A stretch of DNA of 64,000 nt from Limnephilus marmoratus (Eukaryota > Arthropoda > Insecta > Trichoptera > Limnephilidae), in assembly GCA_917880885.1 (NCBI GenBank), contig OU862923.1, forward strand, positions 27,233,770-27,297,769, written 5' to 3'. Every line of letters starts with the position of its first letter. Position 1 is the stretch's first letter. This document shows, one piece after another, positions 35,101-43,100 of the stretch. The notes beneath the pieces are model-generated. The model had not been told where the DNA came from. It saw nothing but the letters and a program-made list of their open reading frames with translations, and did no database searches. The translations under genes and the position numbers were made by a program.

Positions 35101-35195
35101 CCATGAAAGGCGAGAACTTTCAATTTTGGCATACTGGTTGAATTATTTTTGTTATTGCTGGAGCTTGCTGCACTAATTTCACTTGATGGTTCCAT
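23107..35195 (-). CDS. OVCA2: OVCA2/FSH1-family serine hydrolase (esterase)
   Basis: This is an alpha/beta-hydrolase of the FSH1/OVCA2 family, esterases of small acyl substrates; the physiological substrate cannot be told from sequence. Exons: 35195-34973, 33521-33318, 29401-29261 and 23294-23107. All splice sites are GT/AG and phases join to 251 aa (human 227). KVLAFHGYRQN (residues 27-36) forms the oxyanion region, RGWWF (79-83) is typical of the family, Ser126 sits in the nucleophile elbow GFSQGA, Asp184 in GDTDKVIP and His211 in RGGHYLA. The start at 35195 gives a Ser/Asn-rich leader of about 20 residues; Met22 is an alternative start closer to other members. The acidic C-terminus (NDNDDDNQPPSTN) is extra. 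Introns hold a foldback element, MITEs and minisatellites. The exon 3 donor is tandemly duplicated downstream. Confidence 0.93.
23308..24660. other. OVCA2 intron 3, AT-rich portion
   Basis: No exon or element was recognised. Two CATCTGTCAAAAGGCATAAT-like phrases near 23890-23945 are a short local duplication. Confidence 0.3.
24661..25637 (+). repeat. Dispersed repeat (CTAGCTGAACCCG type, copy 1) with a polypyrimidine tract
   Basis: The start CTAGCTGAACCCGACCACGC and the end (TTTCCGAGATTA, GCGAACGCAAACATACGG, TTTATAAATATAGAAGAT) match the start and end of the repeat at 41053-41395. Between them lies an almost pure C/T tract (24905-25160) that gives long proline/serine-rich open frames without meaning. 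Repeats with these ends are widespread in arthropods. Helitron-type transposition is possible but not shown. Confidence 0.6.
25819..26090. repeat. 43-bp minisatellite, about 6 units
   Basis: Units start at 25819, 25866, 25909, 25952, 25995 and 26038, with a consensus containing GCAATGCATCTATGTGAGTA and CTGTGTTCGGATCAACTCTG. The first unit has a 4-bp insertion and the last is the most diverged. It lies in OVCA2 intron 3. Confidence 0.95.
26639..26725 (+). mobile_element. Single end of the TACAGGGTG MITE (family 5)
   Basis: TACAGGGTGTAACAGGACGT, then ATTCCTGACATTATTTGGAG and TAAAAAATGTAAATGAAA match the left arm of 17786-18168. No opposite end was found nearby. Confidence 0.75.
27043..27860 (+). 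repeat. Long direct repeat, copy 1
   Basis: This stretch matches 32143-32697 in the same orientation, roughly 80-85% identical by eye. Shared blocks include TTTCTTAATTCAAAAGTT, ATGAAATGTTATT, TTTGCCGTGTAAT, CATCACACAGGAGG, GGCAGTTTAGTACTAAAGTA-like and AACGTCATTG at the end. It could be a solo LTR (start near TGTGGAAAG), but no retroviral coding sequence lies between the copies and OVCA2 exon 3 does. Confidence 0.7.
27858..28188 (+). repeat. 200-bp tandem duplication with a 22-bp array between
   Basis: Positions 27858-27988 and 28058-28188 are essentially identical 131-bp copies. Between them GATGATGTAAACACAGTGTACA repeats about three times. The near identity indicates a recent event. Confidence 0.95.
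28240..28400 (+). repeat. Dispersed repeat with CCGAAGGGGTAGGCAG motif
   Basis: Shares CCGAAGGGGTAGGCAGGGAG-like sequence, GACTGCC/GGCTGCC, the CACACTC-TTC-TTCATTC phrase and TTCTGACT with 44115-44235. It is a decayed dispersed repeat seen twice in the window. Confidence 0.5.
28414..28560 (+). repeat. Dispersed repeat with GTCTGTCTGTTCGCG start, copy 2
   Basis: Matches 15060-15185 over GTCTGTCTGTTCGCGATAAA, GAACGGATTTTCATGCGG and CACCAATAGATAGAGTG. CGCGATAAACTC recurs at about 28791, after the tRNA-like sequence, suggesting a composite element from 28414 to about 28810. Confidence 0.7.
28708..28781 (-). repeat. tRNA-derived SINE head
   Basis: On the minus strand GGCATAGTCCAGCGGTAAGG resembles a tRNA A box region and GCGGGATCGAATCCCG a B box with T-arm stem. 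No plausible anticodon arm or full acceptor stem was found, so this is a SINE or pseudo-tRNA. Confidence 0.6.
28893..28985. mobile_element. Partial hAT-like MITE end with poly-G runs
   Basis: CAGTAGCGTAGCGAGG resembles the CAGTGGCGTAGC end of the element at 36672. It is followed by GGTGTCACCCGACGGTG and two G runs. The opposite terminus was not found. Confidence 0.45.
29098..29282 (-). repeat. Tandem repeat duplicating the OVCA2 exon 3 donor
   Basis: Four units (starting about 29098, 29137, 29190 and 29242; 39, 53 and 52 bp apart) each contain TTTGGGAATAACTTTA. The rightmost unit includes the true end of OVCA2 exon 3 (GTTATTCCCAAAG then GTAGAC, minus strand). The other three lie downstream in the intron and repeat exon end plus donor with small changes. 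Confidence 0.92.
29758..30135. mobile_element. TACAGGGTG MITE (family 5, copy 3)
   Basis: The left end TACAGGGTGTAACAGCACTT and right end ending GTTACACCCTGTA, with CACTCCAAATAT and AATCGCTGGTTAAAATCC inside, match 17786-18168 at lower identity. It lies in OVCA2 intron 2. A CTGAAGATG...CGAAAC phrase at 29575-29605 just upstream is a separate decayed repeat. Confidence 0.85.
30136..31050. other. OVCA2 intron 2, no recognised content
   Basis: AT-rich and non-coding. Two overlapping 60-codon open frames at 30696-30886 show no motif. Confidence 0.3.
31060..31365 (-). pseudogene. RT C-terminal tail fragment of a LINE
   Basis: The frame ends TPKCKKKIGQLSHKYLGAKFFNSLPEKIR with a following FKTHLKNYT. 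This resembles the tail of CR1/Jockey-type reverse transcriptases (tract ending AKxxNxLP and a short basic helix). The RT core is missing. It is co-directional with OVCA2 in intron 2. Confidence 0.65.
31380..32142. other. OVCA2 intron 2, unassigned
   Basis: No element or exon recognised. The 87-codon minus-strand frame at 31705-31968 has no known motif. Confidence 0.3.
32143..32697 (+). repeat. Long direct repeat, copy 2
   Basis: Direct copy of 27043-27860 with an internal deletion of about 250 bp relative to it. The ends correspond: TGTGGCAAGTAAATAACACT at the start and ATAACGTCATTG at the end. Confidence 0.7.
34030..34905. mobile_element. Foldback element FB1 in OVCA2 intron 1
   Basis: The outer ends contain GGAATGCAGATCCTGCCAA (left) and the inverse GGCAGGATCTGCATTTC (right). 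Further in, TTCACTTCGCGAACCGATAC on the left matches GTATCGGTTCGCGAAGTGAA on the right, and GGGATACCAACAT, AAACAAGAG and ACGAATGTAGC/ATTACGCGC blocks are also inverted. The centre is an 81-bp tandem repeat (units at 34351, 34432 and 34513). A minus-strand frame of 185 codons runs through it (34576-34019) because 81 is divisible by 3. Related elements: 51770-52595, 61775-62145 and 62890-63545. The right end is about 70 bp from the exon 1 donor. Confidence 0.85.
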
Positions 35196-35600
35196 TGTAC
35201 GAAAATATTACAAGGTGGTTTTCATAAAATCGTCGACATTGCTGTTCGAAACTAAACAAATTAAATGTCAAAATGTCAAACAACATTGACAACTGTCAAA
35301 CATTTGTCTATGGATTAATAGATGTTGGTCATTGATACGAAACCAATGGTTTGTGGTGTCGTTTCGCATTTAATATTTTTAATTTTTACGCATTTCATGT
35401 TTTTCGCATTTATACCTCCTACGGATTGCATCCAATGCCTCATTCTGACGTTTCAGTTTTTATTGAAAGACAAAAATTGAACAAGATTTCGTGCATACGT
35501 TTCAATCTAAATCGAACCGAATTCGTTCATCAAGAAATTTTAGTCAACCAACTCTCTTTTGAATGACACTGGAAAGTATCAAGATGGCGTTGACTGAAAT
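35196..35600 (-). promoter_or_regulatory. 5' flank of OVCA2
   Basis: This stretch upstream of the OVCA2 ATG holds reiterated TGTCAAA words (35270-35310: AAATGTCAAAATGTCAAACA). No core promoter was identified. Confidence 0.35.
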
Positions 35601-36390
35601 TATTAGTGCATGCTTCTCAATAATTTCTGACATTTTGCAGAACGAATTTGAGAATAAGTTGTACCTAAGCAAAGTTATTTTTTATGTCTACTGGAGTCAA
35701 TCCCGCGACACCCAATTAGAAAAAATATTATTTAATGTGTTGTCACGGGCATTTCCATTTTTATACAAATCTTGCTTTTGATCCCAAAGACAGGGATGGC
35801 TTTGGTACAGATTGATAAATCTAAACATCATGCCATCCGACCATTTCAGATATTTTTTCATTGAAAAAGATGCCATGACGGAAGGTACGTCTAACGTTTA
35901 CTTTAATAGCTAGTGAGTTGAGGCCTGTGTTATCGAATAATGACTCAAAACTCGAACGATGATTCAGACTTAAACAACAAAAGTAGACGGGCTTTCAACT
36001 TTAGTTGCTCAACTTTGTGGAAAGAGTGTTCACACTTGTCAAAAAGCTTTCCAGTGTCATTCAAAAGATAGTTGATTGACTAAAATTGAAACGTCTGAAT
36101 GGGGTAATAGCATTCATGCACGGCAAACAAATACAAGAAAGTGTGCCAAAATACGTTTCACAGTATTGATGGTGATAAAAAAAAGGTTTTCTACAAAACT
36201 GATTATTTATATTAAAAAGGGTAAGATTATTGCTCATGTTGTAAAACCACCATTCAGACCAAAGTTGCTTGCAATTTACAATAGCCGAAAAGAGTGACCA
36301 GATTGAATAGCCCGTTACTTCCCAGCCTACTTATTCATACCAACTTTCATTTGTTGTATTACATAAAAAGTAAAATATAGAAGACATTTT
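35601..36390. other. Intergenic AT-rich region
   Basis: No supported gene. Short open frames at 35563-35781 and 36076-36297 have no recognised motif. Confidence 0.3.
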
Positions 36391-36605
36391 TGAAGTAAAA
36401 CTTCTTTACGCACTCTCGACTTGGGGGGGTAAGCTGGTGAATGCATTACGAAAAGTGTGATGCCAACGGTAATCGATGCGAACGGTGATCGGGCGAGGTG
36501 AACGGTCGGGCCTTTACGCACGCTTGACTTGGGGAGTAAGCTGGATAAGAGGGAGATGTAAGTTAGTGAAGTTTCACTTCAGTCGTGTGGTCTAAAGCAC
36601 ACACT
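36391..36605 (-). mobile_element. Non-autonomous inverted-repeat element (family 1, copy 2)
   Basis: Reverse complement of the 6383-6668 family without its SINE-like insertion. Ends: TGAAGTAAAACTTCTTTACG (left) and GTGAAGTTTCACTTCAGTCG then TGTGGTCTAAAGCACACAC (right). Inside, CTTGGGG and GTAAGCTGG occur twice, as do CGATGCGAACGGTGATCG-like words. Confidence 0.8.
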
Positions 36606-36671
36606 TTTTTTTATCTGACTTTATTCCAACCATTTAAAAGCCACTGTTATTAATTAGCATTATAATATACT

Positions 36672-36868
36672 CAGTGGCGTAGCTTGGCCCCGGGTGCCAC
36701 CCAATTACCCCATCCCCCCCTCAGGGTGAACCAATTTACATTTGACTAGTTAGTAATGTTTTTATGAAGTTGAAATTTGGATTTTGAATTTCTCAAAGTC
36801 AACTATGGGGGGGAGGGGTGACACCACATTATCCGCCCCAGGTGCCATCCATGCTAGCTACGCCACTG
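36672..36868. mobile_element. 197-bp hAT-type MITE with perfect 8-bp target duplication
   Basis: The termini CAGTGGCGTAGCTTGG and its inverse CTAGCTACGCCACTG are flanked by AATATACT on both sides (36664-36671 and 36869-36876), an 8/8 match. The inside is GC-skewed with C and G runs and has no coding sequence. Confidence 0.95.
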
Positions 36869-36876
36869 AATATACT

Positions 36877-38860
36877 TTCATATTGATGAAATAAATAAAA
36901 AATAAAACCATATTTTGTTTTCTATATAAATTTAATTAAATAAACAAAAACAATATTAGAATTCATATCACAATAACTGTCAAACAAATATAACATTAAT
37001 TACCCAGTGAGTGGTGACCATATTATTATTTCAGAAAAGGGGCGTCTAATAGGCGACAAAAAAATAAAGAATACTATAATATGTATTATATACAAGATAA
37101 CTGAGAAAATAGACTAAGTAAAAATAATATTTTATTATTACAACTAAAAATTTATTTTAGTTTTATTTGTGGTTTCATCTCAATATATAGATTTAAAAAT
37201 CAGATTTGGTTAAAAAATAGTGTTACGTAATATCGTTGTATATAAGTACCTACAACTTCTAGAAATTTTTTCAATTGGTACTAAATTTTTCCATTACTAT
37301 GGCAACACCAAGTTACTCAATTTGTTCTTCACATTCAGAAATGAGGGAAAATAAAAAGTTGATTTTTTTGCACTTCAAAAGTTATAATAATATTTTTAAT
37401 ACACAATTTTGACCTTTGAGTTAATTTTGTTTTAATATCTATTTTATTATATTACAAAAAATCAAGTGAGAAATTTTTTTTTACACAAAACACTGTCTTA
37501 GAATATGTCTTCCAATCATCTCCTTTCGGAATGTACCACTCATTTGTGAATACCATCTAGTTAAAGTTAGAAATATATACTAGGGACCTTTGTGTTTTTT
37601 TAACTTACATTAATTTTTCTGAGCGATCTTGGTGTTGCCATTTAAAACCTTTTAAATGATTGCGGCGCCATTAATTTTTGTCTACTTTTAAATGTCAAAC
37701 TGACGAGAAAATGTTGAATACATACAGGTAAAAAAACTAGTGATCAACTTTTTGATCGCCGAAGCAAAATTTTCCCCGTCCGCCTGCTGATTATATTTTC
37801 ATCATAAATTACTGCTTTTTTGCAAAATGCTGTAAATTGCACCGTCTTACCATAATATATTTTAACATTTGTATAAAAATAGTATATACCATGAGTAGTT
37901 TCCCCAGAGTACCTAGTTATATTCAGAGAAATGATTTTTTAATATATAGTAATCCTTTGGGATACGCTGGCGAATGAGAGGTTAACTAACTTTTTTCTTG
38001 TTGTAATAAATAGACGTACGAAGAAACTTTCTTTTCGGTGGATTTTTAAAAGATGCTTTTTTAAAATTTATTTAGGATAATATTAAGGATAGCTGTGCAA
38101 TTATTTATGGACAATAAGTAGTATATACTCTGTAATTATTAAATTTAAATAAAATTATAAATGTTTTTCACACTACCGTGGTGTTTTTATAGGAAATTTT
38201 CTTAAGCAAGGTAGCAAATAATTTATTTATTTATTCAAATATTATTTTAGTTTGAATTTATTTACCTTGCAATATTATTTCTTTTTAATTATTTTAACAT
38301 ACATTTTTGTACTTAATAAATGCATTTTAATTTTTTTTTTATCGACAAAAAATATAATAAAAGCAGCTTGAAGGAAGGTTGAGAAAATGGGTTCGATTTA
38401 AAAAATATATATATTTAACTTTAATGTACATTGAAACAGTCTTTTAACAAAGGTAAGCATACACTTTTGAAGTGCAAAAAAAATATTTACAAATGTAAGC
38501 ACAAACCCAAACATTTACGGGTTTTTCAAATTGCCGATAAAAACATACTCGAGACTATCTGTATAAAATTCACTAGACAAGCCTTCCGTTACCAAACTCT
38601 AAAGAAAATTTAGCCCAATAATCTAAACTTAGGACAATATATTATCGTCCTTAATTTGTGATAGACCAATTAAAGAATGTGTCAAATTTGTTCAAAAATT
38701 CTCAAAATGTGAGATCTGTTAACATGAAATTTGCACAACATTTTCGGTCTCAAATTTATACTTTAGCAAACTGTTTTCATATAGCAAAGCCATGGAGCTT
38801 TGAAATGTCCAATTAATTGTCAAAAAATAAAACAATATGCCATATTGGATATGCTATTCA
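36877..38860. other. AT-rich intergenic region with one dispersed repeat
   Basis: Positions about 37620-37690 (ATCTTGGTGTTGCCATTTAA and GCGGCGCCAT) match 56290-56360, so a repeat is present. The rest shows nothing recognisable. Confidence 0.45.
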
Positions 38861-38864
38861 TGGC

Positions 38865-39130
38865 CAAAAGTATTTTGGTTATTTGTTTTTTGAACTTTCT
38901 ATTCCGCTCCGCGGCAATGACGCCACTACTTGTCACGGTTATTTTGTACCGGTGACTGTAGTGGAGCTGGCGACACGGTAACGCTTCCAAATAAATAAGC
39001 ACACATTTCACCACTAAAGTTACACATCTACCAGATCTGCCCTGATGATGGACACTGCAACGCTGTCCGAAACGTTGGCTAAAGAAGGAGGTAGCGCAAA
39101 ACGGCATAACACCCCAAAAAACAAATAATG
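38865..39130. mobile_element. Repeat with hammerhead-like core, copy 1
   Basis: Matches 48420-48575: GGTTATTTGTTTTT at left, GATCTGCCCTGATGATGGAC in the middle, GTCCGAAACGTTGGCTAAAG, GGAGGTAGCGC and CGGCATAACACCCC near the right end. CTGATGA (39042-39048), a 5-bp stem (39050-39054 with 39064-39068) and GAAAC (39069-39073) imitate a hammerhead ribozyme core. Such cores are known in Penelope-like elements. No RT was found. Confidence 0.6.
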
Positions 39131-40165
39131 AAAATATGCCATATTGTTTGTTCTAAATTCAAATTCCAAGTGAAGCTGGTTAAAATGTGAATAAAAGTTA
39201 AAAAAGGAATAATTTAAGTTTTGGTTGACCACTGCTGGCCGCGAAGGGATTTACGAATACATTGAAAAAAATAACTTCTTGAAAAAAATAACCAATAGGC
39301 GGTGGTATTAAAGGGGTTTAACCGCTCAGGTGCCGCTCGTCAACCGGTGTGTCATGAGATTTTACACGCGATTTTGACCCTTATGTATAAAGAAAGTGTA
39401 TGAAGAACACGGTCAGAATCGCTTGCTCTATTATCGCTCTTTACCATAGAGAAAACCGCAATTAGATTGGTGACTCCATATAATTTATATTAATGATTTA
39501 CCGGAGCGCGGGAGCGTGCGCAGTTCTTGCGCATGCGCGGGAAAAATTCTTTGGTTTTGAACTTTGACCTTTCTATGTACGAAATTTCTCAAGGACGCTG
39601 TCAGAATCGCGGGACATTGGGTGTCATGGCTGCCGCTTTTTGCGAACGCTAATTGGTTACAACCAACCCCATTTACTCGCGGCATTGCACGAGTTAAGGG
39701 TCACAATTGATCTGCGGCAAAACCAAAAGATAGGTTTGCTTCGAAATTGCAGGTTCAATTCAAGTTTTATAATATGCTAGACCGCAAGCAAAATTTTCCA
39801 AATGCACGTCTTTGTCATACACAGAAAGGGCGTGATTTATTAGTAATTACCTAGCTTTCGTTAGTGGCTTGCCAGACTGCTTCCTATTGGGTCATTTTCG
39901 TCAGGAAAGCTCATACAGAGTATTCTATATTATACATGCTCGAGACTTAGTTTAAAAAGACTAAAATTTGACCATTCATTTTAACACTAAATATGAATTC
40001 GTTTAGCGATTTTTTCCCTTGTCGTTACAAGCCATTAGATAAATAAATTGATGAATTTTAAACATTAATTTTATATACACAAAGTGAATTAAGTGAACCC
40101 ACTTAATGCCATTTTTACAAGCACACATCAGAGGAGACGAGGAAACCTATTGGTGTGTTGGTTTC
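39131..40165. other. Region beyond the 3' end of TMUB
   Basis: A GC-richer patch at 39490-39720 (GGAGCGCGGGAGCGTGCGCA) could be a promoter-like island or repeat. No exon can be supported. Confidence 0.3.
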
Positions 40166-43100
40166 CTATTCCGCAGCAACCGGTTCTGGGGCTCCGGTTG
40201 CGGTTGATGGAGGAGTGGTGGATTGCTGGGTTTCTGGATAATACACACAGATTACAGCGATGAAGTAGAGTGCTGTCAGTCCCAGCATGGCGATACTGGC
40301 TGCCACGCCGAATAAACTCGAAAATCTGATGCTGAAACAAAAGTTACAGAGTGAGCATTTAGAAATTAAATTCAGTTAAATATACACATTGATTGGGTGC
40401 TAATAACTCAATACATATGACTGGTTGACACCATAACTACTGGAGCGACAGCGCAATTTAAAACTTTTTTCTTCGATTGCTCGAGATTTTTTGGTGATCA
40501 TTTTGAATATGTTCCGCCCATATTAAAAAAACTCATACCTCCGAATTTCAATATGGAGACATGCAAACTGATTATAGTTCTATATATTAAATAAATTAGT
40601 TTATCTTTTGTTGATTATCCACATTTGTAGGATTTAAAAAAAAAAGGATTATAAAATCGTAAACTTCTACTTAATTACTTACAAATAAGGGAAAATTTGC
40701 AAAATTTGGCAACAAAGCAACCCGAGGCATTTTAAATAGTGCCATATTGTGGCAAATAGCGCTCCAGTGGTTAATATGTATTTCTTTTTGTTCTTTTGTC
40801 TCAAAGTAATTATAAATACTTCAATATTATTTTTATATTTCAAAGACGGTTTTCTGTCACTGCTTATTTGAAGTGGCAGTAAAAACAGAGCTTGTTGAAA
40901 TGCATAATAGATGGCATTCTAATGTTCGCTTGGACAGCAATTTAAAATTAAAATACTTTATTGTGATTTGAATTAAAATCACCTGCGATTTTCATTGTGA
41001 ATTTTGCTTTTGTCAGGTTGACTTGGAATCCTAATTTATTCATCAAGACATATAACTAACTGACCCGGCCACGCGTTGCTGTGGCTAACGAAACACAACG
41101 CCATCTACTGGATGGTTACCCAACCTAGATAACCAAGTGTTGTGTCGATAAATTAACTCACACTGCCATCTGTTAGAAATTTACGGAAGTTACAAATAAT
41201 TACAAAGCATTGTCCTATAGCAAACATTTAATTTGCAATAATAAATATAGAGGTCAATAATCGAAATAAAAACTAACCTATCTTCTAAGTTGGACCAAAT
41301 TACACACAGTAAGCCAAATTTCATCGAAATCATTTAAGTAGTTTCGGAGTTTATCTCGAACAAACATTGTGACGCGAGATTTTTATATATAAAGATTGTG
41401 TGAGGTGCCCTTTGATGTGTGGAAGCCAATTGGAAATTTTAAGAGCCGTTCTTTGCAGGAAAACATTACTTACAGGTTGGTGCCACTTTTCAATGTATTT
41501 AGGCAATTTATAGGATTACCATGGTTTAGATATTAATCTATAATTACACAACACACACATTTTTTTATAACTATATTTTACCAAATTTTAAGAATTGTCA
41601 AAATCAAAAATCTATAACTGGATACATAATCTGTCATACAATAAATAATGAAATATTTTTATTAATTTTTAAGTGATGCTCATGTCGACATGTTCCTTGA
41701 TAACCCAGAGTCATTTTACGGAACCAGAAGATATTACCAAATACCCAATGACTATTAAAGTGACTGCGTTAATGTCAAGGAATAAGGTAAAAAAATGGGA
41801 GATAGTATGCTGTGCTTTAGAGATGGGAAAGTTCTGTATTTTGCCGGAGGCCTCCGAGACGTGCTTCCTTTTAAAAGTACTTGAGTTCTTGGAGCAGATC
41901 CCGGGAGCCACTCCCGACTCGCGAATGGCTTGGAATGAGACGCACGGGTTCGACCAGTGCCGGCGAACCCGGGATCTGCTCCCGACTCGTGAGTGGCTCG
42001 GACTGCCGAATTCCGGTTCCTGCGAAGAAACGGAATTCAAAAGCCCACTCCAGCTGAACCTACACATCGCTAACGTGCTTATGGCAGTCTTCATACCCTC
42101 TAAAAACAATTACTAACAAATGGTAGCATGCTGGAAAATTTATATATAAAAATAACTTATACGTACTGGCAGTACCACGCAATAGACAATATGGAAGCGA
42201 GAATGGTGAGCAGAATGTGGCTCAGGTCCCAATCTCTGTCGTCGTGCTGTCCGTCGGTGGGCTGCATGTGATCTCCCAACTGGGCGTTCATGCCAGAACT
42301 GTTACCATGGATGCCATCGGGGGCAGCCGTTGGGTTGAGTTGCTGTTGTACCTGGAAAAATATTCAATTAAATTTATTCGACGGCTGAGAAAAATTATAA
42401 TTTGGCTCAAGTGAGTTATTTTTTCAATGTTGTAAAGCCAAGTATAAAGTAAGAATGCGTAATAATGTAGGAGGGTAAATGGAGGATATTATCATTAAAT
42501 TTTACCAGTAATTCGGTGTACACAATTGCTATTATTGTGAAATCGCCACCTTCAATGCTAGAAAGCATAAACTGACTATACACTGCCTACGTGTGTTCTT
42601 TGCAGAAGTCAGCTTAATATCTTCGATTCGCTGCTCTGTTACATTTGAAGACATTTTGGAAATTCTGTCTTGCACTGTTTTCGCAGATAAAGGCAATTCT
42701 TTTATTCTTTTCGTGATATTTGTATGCTTTCAGTTGATTGAATGTATTTGCAAAGAACTACATGCAGCTTGCGAGTCGTTCCTGTTGACCCCTGCACTAC
42801 ACCAACCACCTCTCGGCTCAAATACAAATATGTCGCATACACGAAATGTAGTGCCACTACACCAACCACCTCACACTTTATATGTAGTAATACAAAGAAA
42901 AAGAGTTGGTACAAATACATTTTGTGAGGTGGCAGGATATTTTAACGTTTTTGTATGGGACATTTTTGTAGTGCATCTTATAAGAGGTACTCGGCACTAA
43001 TATATGAATTTATGTAAATATTTTATTTTTATTTCTGTAGATGTTGCACCCCTAGCCAGAAATCATAAGCCCAAAGCATTTTAAACGACTTAATAATTTA

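Noticed and set aside
35563..36297. Short plus-strand frames between OVCA2 and the family 1 element
   Set aside because: No recognised motif or splice partner.
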